A DNA stretch of 64,000 nucleotides from Rotaria sordida (taxonomy: Eukaryota > Rotifera > Eurotatoria > Philodinida > Philodinidae): contig CAJNOL010001426.1 in the NCBI GenBank assembly GCA_905250125.1, forward strand, positions 1 to 64,000, in the 5' to 3' direction. Both the position numbers and the translations under genes were made by a program. Within the stretch, counting starts at the first letter, position 1, and each line of letters starts with the position of its first letter. This document shows positions 46,893 through 59,043 of the stretch, one piece after another. The notes under the pieces were generated by a model, which saw only the letters and a program-made list of their open reading frames with translations, was not told the DNA's origin and did not search any database.

Positions 46893-49135
46893 ATGACTGA
46901 TCGAATACAATCATCAATACAAAATGTATCATCTTGTCTTCGTTCACAATCATGTCATGATAGTCGAGATAAAGTTAATCGTATGGAAGAATAAAAATTT
47001 ATGTTCTATCTTTTATATTCATCTCTATTATTATTAGGAACAGTTAGTGCTTTACATCGACAAACAGTTGATCGTGCTCAACGTCATTTTGAAAAACAAT
47101 TAGCTAAAAGTGAACGTGAAGTACAATTAGCTATGAATCAACGACGTGATTATTCATCATCATCTGCTGAAAAAATTCAAGCAACACAATATCTTGAACA
47201 TCTTCGTTCAACACTTAATAATGATTATACACAACTTATTCAAGTAGGTGAGCTCTTTTTTTTTTCTTCTTTTGTTCTTATTTCATTATTTTTATTTGTT
47301 CAAATTAAATTATTTCGAATAAAAAGATATATAATAAATTTCATACAGGCTTATGTTCATGAACATAAGGTAAGTATTTGGCTATCTAAATGCTTTGATT
47401 ATTATATCTTCTTCTTTGCTCTAAAATAAATGCTATATCAGTGTTGTTCATGGATTATATAAAGGTAACTCTGACGCTTGTTCAACCAAAGTAGAAATCG
47501 AAAACAAAAGAAAAAAAAAATTCCTTTTCAATAGTTTTTGACAGTATTTGCATTATAATAGGTAACGTAAATCAAAGAAGTCATATATTTTACTTGCAAA
47601 TGAATAGATTAATAAGTATTATATCGTAACTATTAGATTTAGCATTACTTGATAGGTTATGACAAATACAAAACAGGAAAAAAAATATCAGACTATTTTC
47701 AATTAATAGGAATAGAATATCAGTTTAATGATGCGAGAAAACGAGTCTGTATCCGGTCGGCGATCAAATCTGCACCTCCTTCTGTAGAGTTCATGCTTAT
47801 TACGTCGTACTGAATGATATTAATTTAGCCGAACAAAAAAAAAAGAACATTCAGAAGAAAATATTCAAACAACCTTTATTCAAGCCAAAAATACTAAAAA
47901 CGAAAAAGCTCAAGGTTTTGTTAAGAAACCATATTATGATTTCTCGTCTGTTTCTCTATTTGATCATTGTTTATATGAATTACAAAAAATTCATAGATGT
48001 TATAAGTAAACAAAAACTCGAAGACAAAAATAGATTTTTGATGAGTACAATATATTTTCAATTCTATTGATTTTTCTTATAAGAAGTACTGACTTTTTTT
48101 TGTTTTATTATCGATTGATCAATATTTCTTTTTCTTAGATGTAAACAAAATTTTCAATTTGATAATTAAATTTGTCTTTGACAATTCGATTTCTTTTTTA
48201 CTACGGCTAAATTAATACTTTCTGCCGATCCTCTTCATTCGAAAATAATTTTCCATGTTCTCGAAATAATTTCTCGCGAAACAAAATAATCGGCATAAAA
48301 TAACTGTTGATCTAAAGCTTTTATTATTTACAATAACGACAAAGCACACAAATTTATTTCTCATATCTGAATAAAATTTCAGAATTTCTTTTCTCAAATT
48401 GAAAGAAGATCATTCTGAAAGTTTTATTATTTAAGCTCCACTAATATTCTTTTTTTTTTTTTGCTTTACTTTATACACTATCGAAGTTACATAACTTCTT
48501 TATGTTAAGATAGAAAATCTAATGGATTTTTTTTTTCTTTGAAAAGGATAAGGTTGACGAAATAGAAAAACATATGAATCAACGTCATGGCGAAGAATGT
48601 CAACTTGAAAAAACAATAGCTCAACGAACACTTCAAGTAATAACAAAAATGAAAATAAGTTTTTTTTTTATTTTTTTACATTGTTTATTTTTATCTACAT
48701 AGGAAGCTTTACAAGAAGCTCAACTTCAAAGTGAAAAAATTCGCCTTGAATCAATTAATCAAGTAATACGTGAACGTGATGCAATTTGTGAAGAAAAATT
48801 AGCTGCTCAAAAAATGTTAGAATATCTTTTATTAGATTAATTTCATTGTTTTTTTTGTAATTAATCTAAATCTATTTAGTCGTTACAATCGTCTTCTTGA
48901 TGAACAAGCTCAACGTTTACGTGCTGAACAAGTACTTCAAACAAATGAATCATCAACATTTATTGAACATATTGATATGGCAGAATTAAAAGGTCGTTTA
49001 GCTCGTGTAGAATACGAACATCGAGAATTAAAACAATTAATAATTGATTTACGTACAGATCTATCGGATATATTCATTCAACAACCAAAATATAGAAGTA
49101 CAGTTAATATACCAAATTTTGTTGTTAAACCATAG
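46893..49135 (+). CDS. Coiled-coil protein of unknown function, six exons
   Basis: Exons: 46893-46980, 47038-47243, 47349-47369, 48547-48636, 48703-48815, 48880-49135. Phases agree and the product is about 257 residues, MTDRIQSSIQNVSSCLRSQS onward. Nearly the whole length is predicted-looking coiled coil (DRAQRHFEKQLAKSEREVQL, DKVDEIEKHMNQRHGEECQL, RYNRLLDEQAQRLRAEQVLQ, LARVEYEHRELKQLIIDLRT). No catalytic motif, signal peptide or membrane segment is present. The style suggests a cytoskeletal or ciliary structural protein, but this is a guess. Exon 3 is only 21 nt, and intron 3 (47370-48546) is long and featureless. A frame opening with MFYLLYSSLLLL at 47001 is intron sequence read through. 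Confidence 0.7.
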
Positions 49136-50599
49136 GTGCTTTTGTTTTTTTCTATAATTACTTTATTTGCAAAAAGAATACATTAGATTTGATTTTTAAA
49201 AAGAATTAATCTTGTGTTTTATATCTAATATTAAAAACAAAAATTAATGTATTATTCAAATTGATTATTGTTTGAATTTATAAGATATTTGAATGTGAAC
49301 GATGAGAATTATGTATTCAGAAGAAATTTAATTCGAAAGAATAAACTATTGAACTATCTTGATTTTTATGTTATATTCTAAATTTAATGAATAATTGTGA
49401 TTAATAATTAGATGTCAACAATATGATTTTTGAGCGTTTTTTTGTTTGTTTGTCATGATTGAATAGAACACGTTGAGTAATACATCTAATAATATTCGAA
49501 CAATGTTTTTATAATAAAATTACGTTGAATAAAAAAATTAGGAAAGCTTTTAAAAAGTGAAATACACAAAAAAAAACATTATGTATTTCCATAGCCTCAA
49601 TCTGTACCCAAAATTAGTTTTTTGATTTACTTGTTATATAGTGAGGAAAAAAAATTACGCATATTTTTTGAAAAATATTATTTCATTGTTAATAAGAGAA
49701 TCGATTTTTTTCCCTCCTACATTTCTATTCAGAGATTTTTACCATCGAGAACTTGAGTTCATAGTGAAAAATATATCCTTTCATTATGATCTTCTAATGA
49801 TCAGATCTGTGATTTCTTGCAAAACGAAATTTATTTTAAGTATTGAGTATCCTATTTGATACAGAGATTTCTGTTGACATTGAATATAAATTCGTACTTA
49901 TAGGGATTTGTTATCATATTGAAAAGCAATCAATTTTATCCTACATAAAATAATTTTTTTCTCTAATCATATGATGAATATAAGAAAAAAGTTTCGGAGA
50001 AAAATTGAGTCTACCGAGACTTGATGCTTTTGGCAAATTATAAATTGTAAAAGCGTCTCTGAGTTTTTTTCTCTCGCCTAATTATTATTACAAGAAAATT
50101 GTTTGAATATGTAAAAAAGAATATTTTTAGATGTACATCAGCCAAAGAACATATTTTGTAATTGAAATATTACGTATAACTACAGATTGTAAGAAATTAC
50201 GTATGTAAACAATTCGAGTGGAAAAAGAATGTAACATCTAGTACTACATCAGCTTAAGAACAAATTAAAATTATTAAAAAAACACACAGCACTCTTGTCG
50301 ATATTTGAATAAACATCACAATGATGAACATAATCAATAAATGACCTTTTTTTTCAATCATGTTCTTCTACCAATGCGCAAATCAAGGATTGTTACTTTT
50401 TACGCTGCATCGGCGCATAATGTATTATTTTTCTTTCAGCGCATTAGAGCTCATCAAGATTGTTGAGATGTATATGTTGCCATCGAGAAAAAAAACTGAG
50501 AAAGAAAAAAAAATACCTTATGCAACATTCAATTTCAATAACACAAAGTATAAGACATATACATCGCTTCGATTCACATTATTTCTTTACCACTTATAA
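49136..50599. other. Intergenic, nothing recognised
   Basis: AT-rich. The frames at 49641-49859 and 50360-50599 show no family signal. No inverted repeats of note were found. Confidence 0.5.
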
Positions 50600-51107
50600 A
50601 TGACAACACAACCTAATACAGTTTCAATGAATCCATCATATATACAACATCGACGGCATAAATTAAAAAAATCAACACGACTTCCAGATTGTATAACACC
50701 TATTCGAATTGATATACGTCGATCTGAAACGACATTATCACCTAATGATGAACTTGAATGTCGTCAAATCTATGAAAAATTACAACGATTACAACCAAAT
50801 GGTGTTTGTGTTGATCTTAATACATTACGTCGTGCACTTTTTCCACCTATTTCACTTCCAAAAAATACAAGCGATCAACTATTAACATTCAAAACTTATC
50901 GTCAACGGTAATTAAATTCAATATAAATATTTATTTGATTTTTTTTTTAATTGTCTTAGTACCAATGAAATGCCACATATACGAACATATGATCTTCCAA
51001 AACAAACAAAAGTAAATAAAATAGATTATATGAATATTGATCGAATTATTAATCAAGTTAAAAAACATGCAGCAATTAATTATAGTTATTATACACGAAC
51101 TAAATAA
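50600..51107 (+). CDS. Small unrecognised protein, two exons
   Basis: Exons 50600-50907 and 50960-51107, joined in phase by a 52-nt GT-AG intron, give about 151 residues. MTTQPNTVSMNPSYIQHRRH is the N-terminus. The middle segment (SPNDELECRQIYEKLQRLQP, then DLNTLRRALFPP) looks like a helical pair of the EF-hand-like kind found in small cytosolic or ciliary proteins, but no calcium-binding loop is complete. The C-terminus is basic (INQVKKHAAINYSYYTRTK). There is no signal or membrane segment. The clean splice, and composition unlike random frames nearby, support a real gene. The function is unknown. Confidence 0.6.
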
Positions 51108-52771
51108 AAAGAATATATATATATATGATTGTTTGTTTTTTTTTATATTGCAATCTCAATGAAATTCAAATTTAAAATATGATGAAATATATAAGAATCT
51201 TCTTTTGTCACATCTGTCATATTAGAGATATTTTTCACGATCCATATAGAGAAAATGATGATGATTAAGCTAAATTGTTTCTGGTATCACACTAATGTTT
51301 CATGCAAAAAGACGCTTTGCTTTAGTCTTGTAAAAAACAAATAGAAGCAAATAATGCATGCAAATTTTATCTAAATAAAGATTTATGGATTACAAAAATA
51401 ACGGAAATAATAAGAAAATAAATAGTCTCATCTATTTACAGAATACATAACTATTATAATATCCTGTTTGACTAAATTCAATGAATAACAATACTGAGAA
51501 TTTATTTTTGGTTATGTCGTATGTTTATTTGTTTTTCGGTATAAATTAATATATTAATTGCATTCTTACAACGAATCTTTGATAAATCATTCGATTCTTC
51601 TGCTGTCACACATACTTAATTCTTTCCAATAAACTTTCTCATTTCCTGATCGTTTGACATAGTCATTGTCGACGATAAACAGAACATTAAAGCTTTTCAT
51701 ACAATTCCGTACGATAATCGTATTTCACTACAATCCTATCTGTAGACATGTAACCACTTACAGACAACATAATAACATTCATTTACGGTCTACATTATGC
51801 TCAATATTTCTTCTTTGACATTTCAGATTTGGACGATTATAGTACTAAACCATTTAAGATGTACAAATCGAATTGCGTATGTAGAAATATTCAAAGAAAG
51901 GTTATTTCATTTTGTAAGTCAAGTAACTCTAGACTATATCCTATGGAATATGTAATCGATTCAGTGAATCAAATTTTGTTGAATACAATATTGTTGGAAA
52001 CTATCCAGTTGCTAAGAAAATCCTCTTGATAAGTGTATTCAACATGAGAATTTCTTTCCATTTTGATGTATGTGTGACATTGAGAGCTATAGTCATCCTT
52101 TATCAGGCATACTTGACAAGCTTCTCGAAAATTGAGAAATATCCTCAAGATACATGAGCTTGAGAGAATAATTTTACATGTCAACCTAACTGTTTTTGAA
52201 CCTGAAAAAATTTACTAAAATCATGATAGAATAACAAATTCACATCACAAATGTAATTCAGTGTTCATGTCATGTCCATATGAGAGCCCTAAAAATTGAG
52301 TTCCGATTATGGTTATTATATATCCGTAATTGGGTTCTGATTACAGATACACAATATTGTTACATTTCTTCACTGAAAAATCATATATTTTAACCTTCTG
52401 ACCATACAATTCAACTCATAGGTGAAACTTTTCGCGTTATTGAATCTCATTTATTGATATCACTAAATGTATCAATAGATTTTTTGAGTGTTGCCGTTAA
52501 TAATAAAATTCATGATAAAGAAAAAGAATTTCAAAGAAAACGAGGCTGAGTGGGATGCTTATATAGTGTAAAGCATTAAGAAATTATTTTATGTAAATTA
52601 TTTCTCATTCAAGTATCAAAAAACGTGACTTGAAGGTTTTAGTTTTTTCTCTCACTTTTTCTTTCTCTTTATTGATTAAAAAATTAGATAAAAAGGGTAT
52701 ATATATATATATCGTTTACTACATAACAATTCTACAAAACAAGCAACGAGAATATATTGCCAAACTAGATC
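51108..52771. other. Intergenic upstream of the peptide-precursor gene
   Basis: AT-rich. No gene was recognised in either strand. A short TA run lies at about 52701-52713. Confidence 0.5.
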
Positions 52772-53141
52772 ATGCGTCAATCCATTGTGAACATTGTCAT
52801 TATTATAGTTATTCTTATGTATATCAAATTATATGAAAGTAAACCGGTTACATATGATGACATGCAGTTAGGTGAAATTGACCATCACATTGCTCGTGCC
52901 GTATGTTAATTAACTTGTTGAAATAAAGAAACAAAAGTTAATGAGAATATTTTTTTAGAATTTATTAAATGCTCCTTTATTTGCTGAACAAAGTGCGATA
53001 GACACAATGCGAAATAAACGAAGTGAGTTTAATAAAAGAAAAAAGGTTTTTCAAGAAAACGAATATAAAATTTTTCATTTAGATTGTTTTCTCTATGCGT
53101 CTAAAGCACAAAATCGCGCACCAAAATGGATGTGTTGGTAA
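52772..53141 (+). CDS. Candidate neuropeptide/peptide-hormone precursor, three exons
   Basis: Exons 52772-52900, 52959-53022 and 53083-53141 join in frame across 58- and 60-nt GT-AG introns to give 83 residues. Residues 1-23 are a signal peptide (MRQSIVNIVIIIVILMYIKL then YES). An acidic/polar spacer follows (KPVTYDDMQLGEIDHHIARA, then NLLNAPLFAEQSAIDTMRN). A Lys-Arg pair directly precedes the last 19 residues, NCFLYASKAQNRAPKWMCW. This is the classical precursor plan: signal, spacer, dibasic convertase site, mature peptide. The two Cys could form a 17-residue disulfide ring ending in Trp. There is no C-terminal Gly, so no amidation is expected. I recognise no family for certain. The two-cysteine, Trp-terminal CCW-type peptides of annelids and molluscs are a group to compare. 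Confidence 0.65.
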
Positions 53142-53363
53142 TAAATGATACTTGTCTAGAAAATGTTTAGATGTTGTTTTTTGTTTTTTTTTTGTTTTAA
53201 AATAAACAAAAAAACAACTTTATTGTTGTCTATTTATGGTATTAGATAAAAAATGAAAAGACTATTTATGTTAAATATTTCATTAACTCAAAAGAAAATT
53301 AATAATTAATAAAATAAAACTGATTATACTTATAAATATAAATGAATTAATTTTTTTGATATA

Positions 53364-53794
53364 ATGGAGACTTACTCCCTTCTTAAGATGTTGATTTTTT
53401 TTTTGACTTGTTTGTAGAACAAATGAAACTACATATACTCTGAAATTTTTTTCAAAGAACAGCTTTGTTTTGACAGAATTACATGTCCTTAGAGAGTAAA
53501 ACAATTTTCGAATAAAAGATTTTAATTTAATTTTTATGTGGTTGGATAGAGTAACCAAAATTTGATGACGCATCTTTTGAGCAAAACAGATTGTTTTTAT
53601 AATGTACTATAGATCTGATATCACAGGCAAGATTTTAAAAAAAAATGTAATTTAACAGAAAAATCGATGTTTCTCTGGGAATACTCATTCAATCATTGTA
53701 AAAATTTCAGAGTAAATGCAGTTTCATTTGCTCTACAAACTGGTCAAAAAAAATCAACATCTTAGAGAAGAGAAGGGAGTGATAAGTCTCCCCC
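53364..53794. mobile_element. Foldback element (about 430 bp)
   Basis: GGAGACTTACTCCCTTCTTA, then AGATGTTGATTTTTTTTTTG and ACAAATGAAACTACATATAC, is mirrored by GCAGTTTCATTTGCTCTACA, AAAAAATCAACATCTTAGAG and AGGGAGTGATAAGTCTCC. Loop about 200 bases. Moderately diverged arms. Confidence 0.75.
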
Positions 53795-54628
53795 TCAAAA
53801 TCTATTGCGTTTTATTTAAAATAAATAGGATATGACATGTGACATTTAATATTTATTGTTAGTTATCTGTCTCAAAACTCTTCATGATTTTGATTAATAT
53901 TTAAAAGACAAATATTTAATTTGACGACGTTTTTTTTTCCCATTCTAGATTAAAACTATTTGAGAATTTAGTAGATTTATAAGCAATGAAAACTAGAGTG
54001 AAAAATTTTTTTTTTTTCTACACAAAATAAATCCAAAATATCTTCATTATTGGTTGATACAAAAAAAAATATCAGCCGTGACATTTGTCTTTCTCCTGGA
54101 TTTTATAAAGAATTCTTCTTTGTAAACAAGTAATTTGATATGTAAACGTACAACATAACCATGACTTTATCATTAGCTATTATGTTACTATTTATTAATT
54201 TTAATAGTCTTCAGTTTTATTATTTTATTATAATATATCACGATCATTTCAGCAAAACTGTTGTCAAATAGAAGAATCAATTAAAATTTTTCAAGTAATT
54301 TAAATAAAAAGAATATAAATACTTACATGATATACACTACAGTCATTGAGTGAAACAATGAAAAACTACCATTTAAAACGATTCATTAAACTCTCATTAT
54401 TTCAAAAACTTTCCATGACTTTTCTCATTTAGTCAAGTAAAAAAAAGCCTGATTTTAAAACAACAATTCAAGAGGAAAAAAAACTTGAAGGACAATATGC
54501 CTTGATAACATCATCAGTAAATTTATACTCTTTATTGATATGTCAAATATATTAACTAAATATGATTTATGTTGCATGTAGAAGAGAATAAATGATGATC
54601 ATCATAATTTTTTCAGTTTTCAATATAA

Positions 54629-54843
54629 TCTTTTTCATTTTCTAATAATCAATTTAACAATGATAAATTTCTCACATCACCTTTTTTGAATATCTGACAT
54701 ATTTTAATGTTTTCCCAATACAGCTCGATTATCATGTTTTTCCAGAGAAAAGTTTCAAACATGTCCGATATTCAAAAGGTGATGTGAATGGAAAAACTTG
54801 TCATCGTTGAATCAAAATTGTTAGGAAATAGAAAAGAAAACTA
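54629..54843. mobile_element. Short foldback element (about 215 bp)
   Basis: TTTTCTAATAATCAATTTAA, then CTCACATCACCTTTTTTGAA and TATCTGACATATTTT, is mirrored by CATGTCCGATATTCAAAAGG, TGATGTGAATGG and TCAAAATTGTTAGGAAATAG. Arms about 80 bases around a short centre. Confidence 0.7.
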
Positions 54844-54900
54844 TTTTGTTTATTATTTAATCTGATTTTCTATTTTGTATTGCAAGAATAGTCTAAACAT

Positions 54901-56352
54901 TAAGAGAGCTTCCATGAGCTGATCGAGCATCGCTCTAATATACGAGGCACTCGATAAAATTTTTTTTTCGATTTTTTTTGCTCATTCAAAACGTCAATGT
55001 CTAAAACTACTAACCCTAAAATTTTAGGTCCTAATACCCTTCCTATGAAAAGTTAGCCAAGACCAACTTTTGGCACTATCGGGCCTTTTTGTAGAAAAAT
55101 AAGAAAAAATATTGTATAAAAGATGTGCTAGCTTGCGTTTCAGCAAATCATTGAAATTTTTTGTGGTATACATAGGAAGATAGAGAATTGAAAACTGAAT
55201 AAAATGAGCTAGATTGATATAATATAATTGCTAACAATTGAAGTTTTATAGAGCGAATATGAGTCAAGAGGTGATCCTTTTGATCAGTTCAAATAAACAG
55301 TATAATTCGTGCTGTGTTTCAGGATTAAGAGATCCCAGGCTATATTTTATATACGTTGTGCAGCTTTTTATTCTCTACAAAATGGTAAACAAAATATTTG
55401 AAAAAAAAGTACCCGCTCGATGCGAAAAAGGGTTTATACTGCCTAATTTTTTATGGTTTTTCAATAAAAAAAGAATATTTTTAGAGATTTTTTTTTTTCA
55501 TAGAATAATGCCAAAGCAAAACAAATGTGATATTCGAAATCAGCGTGAAAAACTGCATCCAACCATATACGTTTCGCCCAAAAACTGTTCCTAGCCAAAA
55601 TGGACCTGAGGGGGAACAGGGAGAAAATTTTCTTTTAAATATAGCTGTGGGGGACCAGAGGCCAGTTTTGGCCGGGAAAAATTTTTGGGCGAAATGTATA
55701 TGATTGGATGCAGTTTTTCACGCTGATTTCGAATATCACATTTGTTTTGCTTTGGCATTATTCTACGACAAAAAAACCTCTAAAAATATTCTTTTTTTAT
55801 TGAAAAACCATAAAAAATTAGGCAGTATAAACCCTTTTTCGCATCGAGCGGGTACTTTTTTTTCAAATATTTTTTTACCATTTTGTAGAGAATAAAAAAC
55901 TGCACAACATATATAAAATTTAGCCTGGGATCTCTTAATCCTGAAACACAGCACGAGTTATACTGTTTATTTGAACTGATCGAAAGGATCACCCCTTGAC
56001 TCATATTCGCTCTATAAAACTTCAACTGTTAGCAATTATATTATATCAATCTAGCTCATTTTATTCAGTTTTCAATTCTCTATCTTCCTATGTATACCAC
56101 AAAAAATTTCAATGATTTGCTGAAACGCAAGCTAGCACATCTTTTATACAATATTTTTTCTTATTTTTCTACAAAAAGGCCCGATAGTGCCAAAAGTTGG
56201 TCTTGGCTAACTTTTCATAGGAAGGGTATTAGGACCTAAAATTTTAGGGTTAGTAGTTTTAGACATTGAAGTTTTGAATGAGCAAAAAAAATCGAAAAAA
56301 AAAATTTTATCGAGTGTCTCGTATACTTGATGCTCTCATGGACGCTCTCTTA
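54901..56352. mobile_element. Palindromic foldback element E3, 1.45 kb
   Basis: The largest palindrome: arms of about 680 bases (54901-55582 and 55684-56352) with only scattered mismatches and a loop of about 100 bases rich in G. The ends read TAAGAGAGCTTCCATGAG and CATGGACGCTCTCTTA, consistent with a TA duplication and an AGAGAGC terminus. The two arms give mirror-image open frames (55238-55594 plus, 55780-56025 minus) with the same translation, an artefact of the palindrome. It shares a core (GATATTC then ATCAGCGTGAAAAA) with element E1. Confidence 0.9.
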
Positions 56353-56585
56353 ATGATAAACTAAGAAAAAGAATTTTAAGAATTGAAAAATTATTTTATT
56401 AAGTAAATAGACAAATAAATTAATGAAATATGTTTATTGTAATATTCAATAAAATGAATGAACTCATTTGACAAGTTTATCGTGTCATACTACATATCTT
56501 TCGATAGGCAATCTACTTTTATTTATTTATTTTTTTTATAGAAATATTCATTATACATAAATTATAATTCATCAAAATACAAAAT

Positions 56586-59043
56586 TTATTTTACACGTGT
56601 TCGTTTACTTTTATTTGTTGGTTTTGTTCGATTATGACGTCTTGATAATGATGATTTTATTTCATAATCATCATCTTTATCATCTGTTGATAATCGACCG
56701 GGTGATAATGTTAAATTTGTTGATGATATTGATGGACTAGATGTACCAATACCTAATATATTCTTCTTTTTTTTTTGTTTATGTTCTCGTTCATTTGATT
56801 TATGTTGAGATTTTGATGATTTTGTACTTGCCATCGATGTTTGATGACTTTGATAATGACTATTTTTAGCAAAACGAGCTGTTATTATATCATCGGTTAA
56901 TAATTTTGCACCTGAAAATAAAACACACATATATATATATACTAATGCTCAAAATTCGAATTTTTCACTTCATGAAATATAATAAAAAGAAACAGCGATT
57001 CTTCGAAGATTAGTTTTCCTTGATAAAACTGAACATTGACTTTATTTAAAAGAAAAATAACTTGTATTTTTCTCGACATAAACTTCAATATGAAGAAGCA
57101 TTCGAAAATTGAAATGTCTAAATTCACAAATTATTCATTCAAAATTTCAATTTTATCGATCAGGAATAGTCGTTTTCGCTCTCTTATCAAAACAAATCTT
57201 TCTTAACTAAAAGCGGAATATTCTTGTATCTGACATGAATATTAATACAAATGCATCAAATTCTTCACTCTGTCATATCCTGAATAATACAGTTTGTAAC
57301 TTAACATAATTAATTATTTGCTTAATAAATTTTTTTCAGATATTGAAAAACAAACGTAATTGTCGCACATAAAAAATATAGACTAAGACGTATAAACACA
57401 TTTTTTTGGAATATGTTCTTGTCCCTGTATAGTGAAAAATTCACGAGCGAGAACTCTAACATTCTATTTTGAGAATGTCATAAGCGAGTATATGGTTAGC
57501 TTTCATACAAACTCAATTATTCATATTAGAATTGTATGTGCTATTTTTTGATCCCACATAGCCTCACTGCATTAATTAAAAATGCATGTCTGCGTGGGTT
57601 CTTGTTCTTAGAATCTAGGAACGCATAAGAAACTCATATAAAAAAAGATAGGAGAAAAATTCTGGAAAATCATTCTTCAAGAATATTCTCACCTTTCGAC
57701 CGTGATGATATGTTAGTATTATCATCTTGAAAATCATAAGGAGAAGATTTTTTTGTTCGAATTTTTTTCTTTTGTGTATCATTAATTGTCATTATAATAG
57801 GTTGACGTGCAATATCAATTTTTTTCTTTTGCTTTTTTGTTTTCGTATTTGTTTGTGTAAAAAAAGCATGTGTATCAAAAATAGCTGTCGAACTAAATAA
57901 AGGTGGCGGAGGTAATGGTGGTGGTAATATTAATTTTTTTAATTTAGTTTTCTTTTTTTTATCTTCTGGTTTCGGTGATGAACATTGATCAGGATCAATA
58001 TGCTTTAATAAAAAAATAAAAATAAAAATAAAGATAAAAAAAATAAAAAATGTATAACATACAAATGACATATGGCTCATATTTCCTAATGTTTTATTAA
58101 TAAGACGATGTGGCTTTACAATCGTATCATCAACAGCTAATTGAAATGGATCCGATGATGTTAATCGACATCTAAACAATAGTCAAAAAAATTTTTATTG
58201 AAATTTCTATTAAATTAATTTACGAATTCGGTGGTGGTGGTGGTGTTTGAAATGGAATGATTATTTCATCAATTAAGGTCGGTGGTACTGAAAAACATAT
58301 ATAAAATAATAAGATAAATATATTTTTATGTAGATTACATACAAGGTGGTATAAATTCATGTTCTTTGATTTCATCAATAATAATCGGTTGTTCATCATG
58401 AATGATAGGTAATGGTTCGTTTGGTATTGAAATATTTACAGTTTGATTATGTTTAAATAGATCTTCTTTATCACGTTGAATTTGTAATTTTCGATATGCA
58501 TCACCAATACCTTTTCTCCATTGTTGTTCAATAGTTAATTTTAAACGTTTTCGTTTTTTTCCATTATTTATAAGTTGTGTTTTTATTGAAAGTTCATTAG
58601 AACGAGCATGTAAATAAGCATTACCAATAAGAATTTTTGGTGTAAGATGAATTAATTGTTTTTTTATACGATAATATTCTTTAAATATATGTTTTTGTTC
58701 AGTTTGACATAAGGCAATACATGAATTTAATTTCTAAGAAACAAAAAAAAAATTATTCTAATAAATTGTTAGAAGAAAATAAAACAAACTTGATCTATTT
58801 GTGTAAAATTAATAGGTGTCATTTGTTTAAATATTTCAATAATATCTTGTTCAACAAGATCTATTTGACGACGTAATTCTTTACAATGTTCATGACGTTG
58901 AGCAAGACGTAATTCATTTGTAATACGGACTAAAATTTTTTGTTTTACCAAAATAATTAAAAAGAAAATTTTCAATTTGACTTACTGCGATATTGTGTAA
59001 ATGGTGATGGCTTCCATGGCCACCATTTTTCTTCTATTGCCAT
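56586..59043 (-). CDS. Lysine/proline-rich protein of unknown function, seven exons
   Basis: Exons (minus): 59043-58986, 58929-58790, 58733-58343, 58287-58224, 58171-58063, 58002-57693, 56911-56586. All are GT-AG and in phase, about 465 residues. The N-terminal part is helical (MAIEEKWWPWKPSPFTQYR, then ITNELRLAQRHEHCKELRRQ, LVEQDIIEIFKQMTPINFTQ). A basic patch GKKRKRLKLT precedes QWRKGIGDAYRKLQIQRDKE. The middle has proline runs (QTPPPPPN, LILPPPLPPPPLF) and DPFQLAVDDTIVKPHRLINK. The C-terminal third is Lys/Ser-rich with several nuclear-localisation-like clusters (KPEDKKKKTKLKK, RTKPTNKSKRTRVK at the end). This suggests a nuclear scaffold or chromatin-complex subunit, but I do not recognise the family. 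Intron 6 (56912-57692) is the long one. The Phe-rich stretch at 58010-58060 is intron. Confidence 0.7.

Larger units (their letters stand above)
53142..56585. other. Intergenic dominated by foldback elements
   Basis: 3.4 kb between the peptide gene and the next gene, with three inverted-repeat elements (53364-53794, 54629-54843, 54901-56352) making up well over half of it. No gene was recognised. Confidence 0.6.

Noticed and set aside
47001-47429. A 142-residue frame starting with a hydrophobic MFYLLYSSLLLL segment, resembling a signal peptide
   Set aside because: The hydrophobic start is intron sequence. A better upstream exon (46893-46980) joins in phase at 47038, and the tail after 47243 reads into an intron.
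55238-56025. Two open frames (55238-55594 plus and 55780-56025 minus) encoding the same MKFYRANMSQ-type peptide
   Set aside because: They are mirror images from the two arms of the palindrome at 54901-56352. They have no family resemblance and break at differing positions.
57670-58179. Apparent membrane segment (Phe/Ile-rich) in the minus-strand frame near 58010-58060
   Set aside because: It is a T-rich intron between exons 5 and 6. Splicing removes it and keeps phase.
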